A stretch of 10,333 nt of DNA from Parcubacteria group bacterium GW2011_GWA2_50_10b (lineage in GTDB: Bacteria > Patescibacteriota > Minisyncoccia > Phycocordibacterales > Zambryskibacteraceae), in the NCBI GenBank assembly GCA_001004085.1, contig LCQJ01000013.1, forward strand, positions 1-10,333, written 5' to 3'. This document shows positions 1 through 6,436 of the stretch, piece by piece. A program made the position numbers and the translations under genes. Below the pieces are notes generated by a model, which worked only from the letters and a program-made list of their open reading frames with translations, ran no database searches and was not told the DNA's origin. The number at the start of each line of letters is the position of its first letter. Position 1 is the stretch's first letter.

Positions 1-115
1 CTTCTTGAACGACCGGCCGAGAGAATGCATTGGTTTCCGAAGTCCGATGGAGTATTATTATTCACTAACTAGTGTCCTACTTGAGGGGTAGCGGGAGGGT
101 TTCCTGTCTGTTCTA

Positions 116-145
116 ATTATAGCACGATAAATACTCCTATGTCAA
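116..145 (-). promoter_or_regulatory. Consensus-like sigma-70 promoter firing leftward
   Basis: Read on the minus strand, TTGACA (145-140) and TATAAT (121-116) are both exact matches to the -35 and -10 consensus, with an 18-bp spacer. Transcription would start near 109 and run out of the left edge. The leader would be about 80 nt if the ATG at 30 is the start of the downstream gene. It is the strongest promoter match in the window. Confidence 0.7.
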
Positions 146-269
146 CACTAACTTTCTTTAATAAACCCGCCGGCTTGGTGGGCCCAGAAGGAAAAGTAGG
201 CACCTTCTTTGTTTTTCAAAAGAGTACGGTGAGTGCCATCCTCAACAATTTGGCCATCACTCTACACTA

Positions 270-291
270 TAAATACGCTATAGCGTATTTA
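270..291. repeat. 22-bp perfect palindrome
   Basis: The half-site TAAATACGCTA is followed directly by its exact reverse complement, with no spacer. It lies 26 bp past the stop codon of the PaaX-like remnant and about 125 bp upstream of the leftward promoter. A perfect two-fold site of this length is typical of a dimeric repressor operator, but it could also be the tip of a small transposon-like element. Nothing in the window decides between them. Confidence 0.6.
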
Positions 292-317
292 CAATGGGAA
301 TTCAACAAAGTCGAACT

Positions 318-551
318 TTATTTGGATATGAGATCGAAGTCCATCCGCAAATACTTATCATTCTCGATCTGGTCAGCGATAATGTAGAGCATGTCGCGAC
401 TTATCCCGTAATCCATTTTTAGAAGCCCGATAATATCTTCACAATCATAAGGATAGACCCAGACGCTATCTTGGAGCCGTTGGAAACCAGCCGCGGTAAG
501 AATTTTTCTAATTTCATCTCTGGAGCCGTTTTCAGTTGGCTGATTTTCGAA
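318..551 (-). pseudogene. C-terminal remnant of a PaaX-like (Cas2-like fold) regulator
   Basis: A 77-codon open minus-strand frame has no usable start at its upstream end and is preceded by an in-frame TGA at 554-552. It contains SRDEIRKILTAAGF, then QRLQDSVWVYPYDCEDIIGL, then ISRDMLYIIADQIEND, ending at a TAA at 318-320. This pattern (RD..R..L...GF..LQDSVWVYPYDCEDII.LLK...DVLYIIAD.IE.D) resembles the C-terminal domain of PaaX-like transcriptional repressors common in CPR genomes, which has a Cas2-like ferredoxin fold. The N-terminal winged-helix region and the preceding strand of the domain are missing, so it is almost certainly non-functional. It overlaps, in another frame, the 3' end of the truncated integrase ORF. 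The family call is by remembered likeness. Confidence 0.6.
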
Positions 552-1093
552 TCAGCCCTACGGATTGCCAATAAAGGACTCATCCAGTACACATCACTCA
601 GTGCGTACCATAGCCAGTGCAAGTAAGTCGAGATCTCAGAGGCCACGAACTCTTTGACGCCTGGATCCTTGATTAATCTCTCAATGGTGGATGAGCCTGG
701 AGTTTTAGCAATACCCTCCATGTCTGCAAAATCAAGCAGTAGTGGGTAAAGTTTGTCTGCTCCGAGGTTAGGGTGATCAATACGTAACCTCTTGATTTCT
801 TCTAAAAGTCTCGTGTCCCAGCTTCTTTTTCTTTTGGTCTTTGGGGCTTTAGTTTTGGGATTAAGAGCTTCTAATTTTCCTTGCCCTTCCTTTAAATTGC
901 TCTGCCAAAGAAACAGCGTTCTTCTCTTAACCTTGAAAGCTTCCGTGGTGGCTTCGGTACCGTGCTTCTTCCAGAATACTAATATCCTCGCTCTTTCTTT
1001 TGCTTCTTTGGTGATCATATCTCGGAAGCGTATCACGCGCTCCCAAGTACTAATAAAACCATTAGTTCCCTTGAATTTGTTGAATATTCTCAT
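419..1093 (-). CDS. Truncated integrase/transposase (HTH part only, chimeric C-terminus)
   Basis: This 224-aa frame starts with residues typical of CPR DDE integrase-like transposases: ISTWERVIRFRDMITKEAK (14-32), a helix-turn-helix stretch A..EAFKVKRRTLFLWQ (48-64), then LEALNPKTKAPK (74-85) and IKRLRIDHPNLGADKLYPLL (100-119). Recognisable similarity ends near residue 145 (about position 658), just before the rve/DDE catalytic domain, of which nothing remains. Residues 146-180 match nothing I know. Residues 181-224 are an out-of-frame reading of the PaaX-like remnant. The protein therefore cannot be an active transposase and is probably a decayed insertion-sequence gene. The ATG at 1093 has no Shine-Dalgarno. 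I read the family as IS481/IS3-like, by pattern only. Confidence 0.65.
   Translation of the reverse strand: MRIFNKFKGTNGFISTWERVIRFRDMITKEAKERARILVFWKKHGTEATTEAFKVKRRTLFLWQSNLKEGQGKLEALNPKTKAPKTKRKRSWDTRLLEEIKRLRIDHPNLGADKLYPLLLDFADMEGIAKTPGSSTIERLIKDPGVKEFVASEISTYLHWLWYALSDVYWMSPLLAIRRADSKISQLKTAPEMKLEKFLPRLVSNGSKIASGSILMIVKILSGF
538..557. repeat. Hairpin with TTCG tetraloop at a pseudogene junction
   Basis: GGCTGATT and AATCAGCC form a perfect 8-bp stem closed by TTCG (plus-strand reading). It lies at the upstream end of the PaaX-like frame, just where integrase-derived sequence has stopped being recognisable. It may mark a recombination or deletion joint, or be the remains of a terminator without a U-tract. 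Confidence 0.45.
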
Positions 1094-1159
1094 CGTGCGC
1101 CCATTTGATTAATGAGTGCAAGATGTATGTGAGGTTAGTCAGAAAACCTTCTATATTTT

Positions 1160-1178
1160 CCCCTAGGTCTTTCCTAGG
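1160..1178. repeat. Twin CCTAGG inverted/direct repeat
   Basis: Two copies of the palindrome CCTAGG are separated by TCTTT, so they are both a direct repeat and a 6-bp hairpin. They lie between the truncated integrase and the terminator of the radical SAM unit. No function is evident. Confidence 0.3.
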
Positions 1179-1195
1179 ATTCCTATATAATTGAA

Positions 1196-1227
1196 AACCC
1201 TCGGTGTCTTTTTAGACACCGAGGGTT
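1196..1227 (-). terminator. Rho-independent terminator of the radical SAM unit
   Basis: AACCCTCGGTGTCT (1196-1209) and its exact complement (1214-1227) form a 14-bp stem with a 4-nt loop. On the minus strand the stem is followed by TTCAATTATATA after a terminal GGGTT, a moderate T-rich run. It lies 24 bp past the stop of the 24-codon ORF and about 95 bp past the radical SAM stop. The plus-strand exit (CCGGCTCAGG) is not T-rich, so termination of leftward transcription is favoured. Confidence 0.8.
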
Positions 1228-1251
1228 CCGGCTCAGGACTGGGATGCCGTG

Positions 1252-1326
1252 TTAATGCGATGAGCTTCGGGTCGAGCAGTGCGTGCAGGACCTTGTGCCG
1301 GACTTCCGGACAGGGGTGTACTTCAT
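1252..1326 (-). CDS. Putative 24-aa peptide coupled to the radical SAM gene
   Basis: A 24-codon ORF begins at an ATG whose A is the last base of the final sense codon of the radical SAM gene, giving an ATGA stop/start overlap. AGGAG lies 9 nt upstream, one of very few convincing Shine-Dalgarno sequences in the window. The peptide starts MKYTPVRKSG, has a central CTHC pair, ends in a Ser-rich tail (STRSSSH), and stops at TAA 1254-1252, just before the terminator. Basic N-terminus, two Cys and many Ser/Thr would fit the precursor of a radical-SAM-modified peptide (RiPP). That role is inference from position and composition, since no precursor family is recognised. An alternative is a chance ORF in a 3' untranslated region. 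Confidence 0.35.
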   Translation of the reverse strand: MKYTPVRKSGTRSCTHCSTRSSSH

Positions 1327-2537
1327 TGACCTTTTCTCCTTTCTCCCTTGAAAGCCGCTTTGATGGACTTTACAAAAAACAGTGGCTGCGTTAGAGGGTC
1401 ACCCGTTTCCGAGTAATTCCCGCCTATGCAGTAATTGTACGCAACATTTAACCCAGTGTCAATATTACGCATGTTCCGAATTCGACGCATTTCACCTGAG
1501 TCGTAGATGGCAGAGATTCTCTGATCTCGCAAGTTGCCAACCCAGAATGGAAACTGACTACAAGGAAAGACGTCTCCGTTTGAGGCTATGCTAAAGAGCG
1601 ATTTCCCGGCTTCGCAGATCGGAGATTCTGGGTTCTCATGAAAACAAGTTTCGATGAGAAAATTCGGATGCTCAGCCACGAATTGCATGAATTGATCCGA
1701 AGTAAGATTCAGTTGATTCTTGCCAGCATGCCCGGAATAGTATTCGTTCACGATGGGCCAACTGAAGTTCTGCGGGATGCCGAGTTTGCTGAAGTATCCT
1801 TCTGTTTCCCGAGTCGAATTGAAGTTGCCTTGCATGAGAGGCGTGGCCACCTCTACACGGAAACCTCTTGAACGCAGCGACTTGATATTCGCCATTGTTC
1901 GATCGAAGGACCCGGGGTGCGTCGTGATGAAATCATGCACTTTCGAATCCGAAGAGTACACCGAGACCTGAATTCTTCCTATCCTTGCTTTCAGCGGGTC
2001 TACCATCCTGAACCAGCGCGGAAGATGTTGTAAGTTGGAGAATATCTCCAAAACAAAATCTTTCGCAGACGCCATTTCAATGAACCTCTCTAGTCGCTTG
2101 TTCTGGAAGGGTTCACCACCAGTAAAAACCAGCAGAAAGACTCCTAACTCCTTCAGCTCGTCGAGGAACGATGAGAAGTCTCTGTCAGTCATCTGCTCAA
2201 AAAAACTTGGCGCACGAGATGTCAAATCTTCTAGGCCGATGTAGCAGTGTATGCACCTCAACGAACAGTGCCTGTTGATCTCCAGATTCACCATCGTTGG
2301 GAATCCGCAATCCATACCCAGTTCATTTAGATGGCTCCTGCATAGGCGGGTATTAGGTGCCCCCTCTTGCGAGAAGAACTCCGTGACCTCACCTGAGAGT
2401 TCGCTACGAAGATCTTTCCAGTTGGCTATGAGATGCGTCATTTCCGCATCAGTAAGCTCAAAACTCATGGATGCGCCAGAAACCAGGTTCAGTGCATGTG
2501 CTACTCCGCGAACAACACGAAAGATGATATTCCTCAC
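1323..2537 (-). CDS. Radical SAM/SPASM domain protein (PqqE-like)
   Basis: A 404-aa protein. The radical SAM [4Fe-4S] motif CxxxCxxC is at C91, C95 and C98 (HCSLRCIHCYIG). The GGEP S-adenosylmethionine-binding motif is at 140-143 (VFTGGEP). A SPASM-like C-terminus holds C298, C308 (ICEAGKSLFSIASNGDVFPC, to C326) and C370 (NYCIGGN), fewer cysteines than a full seven-Cys SPASM, so it may bind only one auxiliary cluster or an atypical one. The segment HDFITTHPGSFDRTMANIKSLR (201-222) is also typical of SPASM peptide maturases. The family modifies peptides, for example by forming thioether or carbon-carbon links. The substrate here is unknown, the 24-aa ORF overlapping its stop being the obvious candidate. 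The GTG start at 2537 is chosen because GAGGG lies just upstream; an ATG at 2468 would remove 23 residues. It has its own promoter and terminator. Confidence 0.85.
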   Translation of the reverse strand: MRNIIFRVVRGVAHALNLVSGASMSFELTDAEMTHLIANWKDLRSELSGEVTEFFSQEGAPNTRLCRSHLNELGMDCGFPTMVNLEINRHCSLRCIHCYIGLEDLTSRAPSFFEQMTDRDFSSFLDELKELGVFLLVFTGGEPFQNKRLERFIEMASAKDFVLEIFSNLQHLPRWFRMVDPLKARIGRIQVSVYSSDSKVHDFITTHPGSFDRTMANIKSLRSRGFRVEVATPLMQGNFNSTRETEGYFSKLGIPQNFSWPIVNEYYSGHAGKNQLNLTSDQFMQFVAEHPNFLIETCFHENPESPICEAGKSLFSIASNGDVFPCSQFPFWVGNLRDQRISAIYDSGEMRRIRNMRNIDTGLNVAYNYCIGGNYSETGDPLTQPLFFVKSIKAAFKGERRKGQ

Positions 2538-2552
2538 TTAGCCCTCTTTTCC

Positions 2553-2567
2553 ATAGAACAATTCTAT
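2553..2567. promoter_or_regulatory. ATAGAA-CAA-TTCTAT palindrome at the predicted start of transcription
   Basis: A perfect 6-bp inverted repeat with a 3-nt centre lies immediately downstream of the -10 box of the radical SAM promoter, where a repressor would block initiation. It also overlaps the ATG of a six-codon upstream ORF (2554-2534, MEKRAK) whose TGA overlaps the GTG start of the radical SAM gene as GTGA. The palindrome is seen; its operator role is inferred. Confidence 0.35.
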
Positions 2568-2571
2568 TAAT

Positions 2572-2600
2572 TTTATAACACTATTTAATCAGATAGGCAA
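2572..2600 (-). promoter_or_regulatory. Promoter of the radical SAM gene
   Basis: On the minus strand, TTGCCT (2600-2595) and TATAAA (2577-2572) are separated by 17 bp, matching 4/6 and 5/6 of the sigma-70 consensus. Transcription would start near 2565, about 28 nt ahead of the GTG. The -35 box lies inside the hairpin that overlaps the preceding gene's stop. Confidence 0.5.
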
Positions 2601-2615
2601 GTGTTAGTTGCCTAT
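2593..2615 (-). terminator. Hairpin carrying the stop codon of the nucleotidyltransferase gene in its loop
   Basis: ATAGGCAA (2593-2600) and TTGCCTAT (2608-2615) form a perfect 8-bp stem with a 7-nt loop that contains the TAA stop at 2606-2604. On the minus strand it is followed by CTGATTAAAT, which is not a real U-tract, so it would be a weak terminator at best. One arm doubles as the -35 box of the next promoter, so it may be a regulatory site instead. Confidence 0.35.
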
Positions 2616-3062
2616 ATAAGCTTTGATTAAACTTATCTTGGACAAATCATCTTTTTCTCTTTTTACCTTTCTGTATTCGCCCGCCAGACCGTTAGTGTAG
2701 ATTTTTAAGTATTGAGCCGGTGTTATATTGAAAAAAACTGAATTATTTATTCTTGATTCATGAACATCCAGCGGCTCACTTATCAATTTTTCTAAATCTA
2801 CCTTGTCTAGAAATGATACATACAACCCGTTCCGGTTTAGTTCCCGCTCATGTTCAGGATCTATGGTAAAACCCATTTCCTCAAGCACCTTTTTGCATAT
2901 TGAGAATTCATTCGGCTTCTCAATTATTAAATCTATATCATTGGCTTTCAAATTGGTCCCTAGCTCTAAGTTGAGCCCTAATGAACCATAGATTATTGGC
3001 CGAATACCTTTTTGATTTAGGTGTTCAATTATTCCTTCGAAAGTAGTTTTGATATTTTCCAT
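2604..3062 (-). CDS. Nucleotidyltransferase-fold protein
   Basis: A 152-aa protein. PIIYGSLGLNLELGTNLKANDIDLIIEK (22-49) contains the GS motif (G26-S27) and the acidic pair D42/D44 of the DNA polymerase beta-like (MNT/KNT) nucleotidyltransferase superfamily, in the order expected (GS, then DxD). The region GFTIDPEHERELNRNGLYVSF (64-84) fits the strand with a third acid in small standalone members of the group. These transfer a nucleotide to a small molecule, protein or RNA; the substrate cannot be told. The start lies one base after the dnaJ stop (TAA-A-ATG), so it is probably the last gene of the chaperone transcript. No partner HEPN gene is adjacent, which argues against a MNT-HEPN toxin-antitoxin pair. 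Confidence 0.65.
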   Translation of the reverse strand: MENIKTTFEGIIEHLNQKGIRPIIYGSLGLNLELGTNLKANDIDLIIEKPNEFSICKKVLEEMGFTIDPEHERELNRNGLYVSFLDKVDLEKLISEPLDVHESRINNSVFFNITPAQYLKIYTNGLAGEYRKVKREKDDLSKISLIKAYIGN

Positions 3063-3063
3063 T

Positions 3064-3939
3064 TTAGAGTCCCAGTTTCTTTAATTCCTCAACCGCTTTC
3101 TTGGCTTCTTTGGAAAGTTTTTCCGGAATCTGGATGTGAACCCGGACGTAAAGGTCTCCCCTGCCGCCCTTGCCGCTCACACTCTGGCTGTACGGCACAC
3201 CCTTGCCCTTCACTCGTAAAATTGTGCCGTGTTTAATTCCGCTCGGCACTTTCAGTGTCACTTCCTCATCAAGTGTAGCGATAGTTCTTTCTCCGCCAAG
3301 CAATGCTTCCGAGAGCAACACGGCCAAATCCATTATTAAATTGTAGCCTTCTTTCCTAAGATACGGATGCTTCCTGACATGCACTTTGACATACAAATCG
3401 CCCGGCACACCGCCCTCGAGCGTCTCGCCCATGCCGGAAAGTCTGATCATCTGGCCGTCATCGATGCCCGGCGGGACGGATATAGAAACTTCTTTCTGCT
3501 TGACCAGCTTGGAATTAATGACCACTTTCCTTTCCGCCCCGAAGATGGATTCCTGGAAGGAAAGTTCGATATCAACCGCGATATCGCGGCCGCGGCGCAC
3601 CCGGCGGCCGCCGAAAATGCTCGAGAGAATATCTCCAAGATCTCCGGTATCAAATCCGGCCCCCTGAAACCCGGAGAAATCGAAACCAAACCCGGATGGG
3701 TCAAAGCCTGCCCCGCCGAAGCCGCCCGCTCCGGGACCGGCCGAACCATAAGCGTCATACTGCTGACGTTTTTTCTTATCCGAGAGGACCGCGTAGGCTT
3801 CGTTGGCCTCTTTGAACTTGGCTTCGTCTCCGCCGGATTTGTCCGGATGGTAGACGTGAGCAAGTTTACGAAAGGCTTTTTTTATTTCGTCTTCGGAAGC
3901 ATTTCGCGAAACCCCAAGTATCTTATAGTAGTCTTTCAT
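3064..3939 (-). CDS. dnaJ: DnaJ/Hsp40 co-chaperone without zinc-finger domain
   Basis: A 291-aa J-protein. The J domain covers residues 1-65, with HPD at 31-33, the residues that stimulate DnaK ATP hydrolysis. A Gly/Phe-rich linker follows (66-110, repeated GFGG/GFDFSGF). The C-terminal substrate-binding beta-domains start at [22 protein letters not shown] and continue through [19 protein letters not shown] and [19 protein letters not shown] to the end. The four CxxCxGxG zinc repeats of class A DnaJ are absent: the region after FGAERKVVI passes directly to [10 protein letters not shown], and the protein contains no cysteine. It is thus class B (CbpA-like), although it sits in the canonical grpE-dnaK-dnaJ position. 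Its start codon lies one base after a hairpin (3941-3987). Confidence 0.9.
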   Translation of the reverse strand: MKDYYKILGVSRNASEDEIKKAFRKLAHVYHPDKSGGDEAKFKEANEAYAVLSDKKKRQQYDAYGSAGPGAGGFGGAGFDPSGFGFDFSGFQGAGFDTGDLGDILSSIFGGRRVRRGRDIAVDIELSFQESIFGAERKVVINSKLVKQKEVSISVPPGIDDGQMIRLSGMGETLEGGVPGDLYVKVHVRKHPYLRKEGYNLIMDLAVLLSEALLGGERTIATLDEEVTLKVPSGIKHGTILRVKGKGVPYSQSVSGKGGRGDLYVRVHIQIPEKLSKEAKKAVEELKKLGL

Positions 3940-3940
3940 A

Positions 3941-3987
3941 AATTGACCTAATTTCTAATTACTCTAATTTCTAAGTTTAGGTCAATT
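3941..3987 (-). promoter_or_regulatory. Hairpin abutting the dnaJ start codon
   Basis: AATTGACCTAA (3941-3951) and TTAGGTCAATT (3977-3987) are an exact 11-bp inverted repeat with a 25-nt loop. In the mRNA the 3' arm ends one base before the dnaJ ATG, covering the ribosome landing site, which has only a weak AGGT as Shine-Dalgarno inside that arm. It could limit dnaJ translation relative to dnaK, or act as an AU-rich, heat-melting switch; both ideas are inference. Confidence 0.5.
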
Positions 3988-4007
3988 AGGTTAATTAGAA
4001 TAATTAG
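3945..4007. repeat. AT-rich 9-nt-period repeat array between dnaK and dnaJ
   Basis: Three tandem 9-mers of the form NNNAATTAG lie at 3981-4007 (GTCAATTAG, GTTAATTAG, AATAATTAG). Related CTAATTTCTAA units lie at 3949-3974. The first unit, read on the minus strand, contains the dnaK stop, and each repeat supplies a further in-frame TAA. The array fills nearly the whole 64-nt intergenic space and creates the dnaJ hairpin. Confidence 0.6.
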
Positions 4008-5893
4008 ACATTTTTATCATCTGCAGGTTTCTCTTCCTTTACTTCCGCGTCCTTGACCTCCGGTTCGCTTGAGGCCGGGTCGGTGCTTGCCGGCGGATTC
4101 TTGCTCAGCCACTCTCCGATTTTCTGCATTTCGGTCGAAAGAGCTTCGGTTGCCGATTTGACCGACTCTAGAGTGCCACTGTCTTTTTCTTTCTTCAGAG
4201 CATCAACTTTGGCAGTCACGCCGGACTTGATGTCTTCAGGTACAGTCGGAGCGTCTTTGAGCGCCTTCTCGGCGGTGTAGATTAACTGCTCGGCGCTGTT
4301 TCGGGCATCAACCAATTCTTTTTTCTTCGAGTCCTCGGCGGCATTGGCCTCGGCGTCTTTCTGCATCTTTTCAATTTCTTCTTTAGAGAGTCCCGAGGCC
4401 GCTTCTATGCGGATAGATTGTTCCTTGCTGGTTGATTTGTCCTTGGCCTTCACATTAAGAATACCGTTGGCGTCAATGTCGAAAGTGACCTCGACTTGCG
4501 GCATGCCACGCGGTGACGGCGGGATGCCGTCGAGGATGAAGCGGCCGAGCGACTTGTTGTCCGCGGCCATGGCCCGTTCACCCTGGACGATATGAATTTC
4601 GACGGAGGTCTGGTTGTCCGCGGCGGTCGAGAAGGTCTGAGATTTGGCGGAAGGGATAGTGGTGTTCTTCTCAATCAATTTGGTTGCTACTCCGCCCATA
4701 GTCTCGATACCGAGCGAGAGTGGAATAACGTCGAGCAGAAGAACGTCCTTCACATCGCCGGCGAGAATACCGCCCTGGATAGCGGCCCCGAGCGCCACCA
4801 CTTCATCCGGATTGATGGATTTGTTCGGCTCTTTGTTGAAAAATTTCTTGGCCGCCTCCGTAATCATCGGCATCCTGGTCTGGCCGCCAACGAGGATGAT
4901 TTCGTCGATTTGCTCGACCTTGAAGGGCGAAGCTTCCATGGCGCGCTTGGTAATAGTCATAGCACGGTCGACGAATTCCCTTGAAAGTTCTTCGAGTTTG
5001 GCGCGCGAAATTTTGAGCAAGAGATGCTTGGGACCGTTGGCGTCTGAAGTGACGAAGGGAATGTTGACTTCGGTCTCTGTCGCCGTTGAGAGCTCGATTT
5101 TGGCCTTTTCGGCAGCTTCATCGAGACGCTGAAGGGCCAGAGCGTCTGAACGAACGTCGATACCGGATTCTTTCTTGAACTCATCGGCAATGTAGTTGAG
5201 CACCTTCTGGTCGATATCCTTGCCTCCGAGGTGTGAGTCACCGTCGGTTGATTTTACCTCCACCACATCATCACCCACTTCGAGAATGGAGATATCGAAA
5301 GTACCGCCACCGAAGTCGAAGACGGCGATTTTCTCGTTCTTCTTTTTGTTAAAGCCGTACGCCAGCGCGGCGGCGGTCGGTTCGTTGATGATGCGCTTGA
5401 CCTCAAGGCCGGCAATCTGACCGGCGTCCTTGGTCGCCTGCCTTTGCGAGTCATTGAAATAGGCGGGCACGGTGATGATGGCTTCCGTAACCTTCTCGCC
5501 GAGCCTGGCTTCAGCATCGGCTTTCAGTTTCTGGAGAATCATGGCACTCACTTCCTCCGGGCGGAAGTCCTTATCCCCCATCTTGACCAGAACGCCGCCA
5601 TTGGGCGCGGATTTTATTTCAAACGGCACAGTACCTTTGTCCTTCTGGACGGCCGGGTCGGCAAAGGTGTGGCCGATGAAGCGCTTGATGCCGAAAATAG
5701 TGTTTTTGGGATTGGTAACCGCCTGGCGCTTGGCAAGCAGGCCCACCAAACGCTCGCCGGTCTTTGAAATAGCGACGATAGAGGGTGTGGTGCGGGCTCC
5801 TTCGGCGTTCTCAAGGATTTTCGGAGCGCCTGCTTCCATGACCGCTACTGCGGAAAAAGTGGTGCCCAAGTCGATGCCGATGATTTTAGCCAT
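4004..5893 (-). CDS. dnaK: Chaperone protein DnaK (Hsp70)
   Basis: A complete 629-aa Hsp70. The ATPase domain begins with the phosphate-1 loop [14 protein letters not shown] (5-18), and continues with [13 protein letters not shown] (169-181), phosphate-2 [13 protein letters not shown] (192-204) and the adenosine motif [10 protein letters not shown] (333-342). The interdomain linker VLLLDV is at 384-389. The substrate-binding beta-domain follows ([11 protein letters not shown]), then a helical lid and an acidic tail ending [10 protein letters not shown]. It folds client proteins in the cytoplasm using ATP, with DnaJ loading substrate and GrpE exchanging nucleotide, and both partners are adjacent. 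The ATG lies 9 nt after the grpE stop, with no Shine-Dalgarno. No CIRCE element or heat-shock promoter is visible, so it is probably expressed by read-through from upstream. Confidence 0.97.
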   Translation of the reverse strand: MAKIIGIDLGTTFSAVAVMEAGAPKILENAEGARTTPSIVAISKTGERLVGLLAKRQAVTNPKNTIFGIKRFIGHTFADPAVQKDKGTVPFEIKSAPNGGVLVKMGDKDFRPEEVSAMILQKLKADAEARLGEKVTEAIITVPAYFNDSQRQATKDAGQIAGLEVKRIINEPTAAALAYGFNKKKNEKIAVFDFGGGTFDISILEVGDDVVEVKSTDGDSHLGGKDIDQKVLNYIADEFKKESGIDVRSDALALQRLDEAAEKAKIELSTATETEVNIPFVTSDANGPKHLLLKISRAKLEELSREFVDRAMTITKRAMEASPFKVEQIDEIILVGGQTRMPMITEAAKKFFNKEPNKSINPDEVVALGAAIQGGILAGDVKDVLLLDVIPLSLGIETMGGVATKLIEKNTTIPSAKSQTFSTAADNQTSVEIHIVQGERAMAADNKSLGRFILDGIPPSPRGMPQVEVTFDIDANGILNVKAKDKSTSKEQSIRIEAASGLSKEEIEKMQKDAEANAAEDSKKKELVDARNSAEQLIYTAEKALKDAPTVPEDIKSGVTAKVDALKKEKDSGTLESVKSATEALSTEMQKIGEWLSKNPPASTDPASSEPEVKDAEVKEEKPADDKNV

Positions 5894-5902
5894 AGTGTTG
5901 AA

Positions 5903-6424
5903 TTAATATCTGTTAACTTTATATTCCCCTGTCCGCACCTTGGCCGGACGGAGCGTTTTCCCAGCTAGTATATAACCTTTTTGCAGCACTTCAAGGATTT
6001 CATTGTCTTCCTCGGGATTTTCCGTCGGCACCACCCCGATAGCCTCATGATACTTAGGGTCGAAAGATTGATGAATCGGGTTGACTTCCTCCAAACCGTT
6101 GACTTTAAGGGCCGAGAGCATTTGTTTGTAAATAACCTCCAATTCTTTATTGCCATGCGGCAGCGAGAGTTCAAAGCTGTCGAGAACCGGGATGAGTTGT
6201 GCCACCAGGTCGGTATTGGCGAACTTCAGAAACTCCTTCTTCGCTTCCTCGTCACGTTTCCTCAAATTGACGAAATCAGCCTGGGCCCGCTGCCAGCCAT
6301 CCAGATACTCTTTAGCCTTGGCCTCGCATTCCTTAAGACGTTCCCGAAGCTTCTTCTCGCTCGCGGCGAAAGATACTGAATCAGGATCGTCTTCTATAAC
6401 GATGTCATCGTTGTCTTCTGGCAT
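5903..6424 (-). CDS. grpE: GrpE nucleotide exchange factor
   Basis: A 173-aa protein. An acidic disordered start (MPEDNDDIVIEDDPDS) is followed by the long dimerising coiled coil (about 20-65, EKKLRERLKECEAKAKEYLDGW and onward to FVNLRKRDEEAKKEF), with the signature RAQADFVNLRKR. The C-terminal beta-domain carries the family motif FDPKYHEAIGVVPTEN and ends with the GYILAGKTLRPAKVRTGEYK block that contacts DnaK. It releases ADP from DnaK. It starts 12 nt after the rpsI stop, placing the chaperone genes directly behind ribosomal protein genes. No Shine-Dalgarno is present. Confidence 0.95.
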   Translation of the reverse strand: MPEDNDDIVIEDDPDSVSFAASEKKLRERLKECEAKAKEYLDGWQRAQADFVNLRKRDEEAKKEFLKFANTDLVAQLIPVLDSFELSLPHGNKELEVIYKQMLSALKVNGLEEVNPIHQSFDPKYHEAIGVVPTENPEEDNEILEVLQKGYILAGKTLRPAKVRTGEYKVNRY

Positions 6425-6436
6425 ATGGAAACCAAA

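Larger units (their letters stand above)
1..317. other. Gene-free left edge with regulatory signals
   Basis: I see no convincing gene here. The one long plus-strand frame (139-387) has no recognisable motif, runs over a pseudogene on the other strand, and I treat it as chance. The stretch holds a leftward promoter (116-145), a 22-bp palindrome (270-291), a small CACTA/TAGTG inverted repeat (64-75), and a GC-rich near-palindromic block around 166-186. On the minus strand an ATG at 30-28 opens a frame that leaves the window after ten codons (MHSLGRSFKK). It could be the start of the gene driven by the promoter, but ten residues are too few to name it. Confidence 0.5.

Noticed and set aside
166..186. 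GC-rich inverted repeat CCCGCC/GGTGGG followed on the minus strand by TTTATT, as a terminator
   Set aside because: On the minus strand, where the T-run lies, the stem has an A-C mismatch and is only about 6 bp, too weak to call.
139..387. Plus-strand 82-codon ORF at the left edge
   Set aside because: No recognisable motif, and its 3' part is antisense to the PaaX-like remnant, whose frame has clear family motifs.
1163..1330. A 55-codon minus-strand frame (VNEVHPCPEVRH... HALLDPKLIALTRHPSPEPEP) that would extend the radical SAM protein after a one-base frameshift
   Set aside because: It has no start codon of its own, runs through the perfect 14-bp terminator stem, and the radical SAM protein already has a normal length and SPASM end. 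It remains the main rival to the 24-aa ORF.
2604..3062. MNT antitoxin of a HEPN/MNT toxin-antitoxin pair
   Set aside because: No HEPN-like partner is next to it; the neighbours are dnaJ and a separately promoted radical SAM gene.
3367..3951. Long plus-strand ORF opposite dnaJ, and similar long frames opposite dnaK, rpsK and grpE
   Set aside because: They are antisense shadows of strongly conserved genes, with low-complexity translations and no family motifs.
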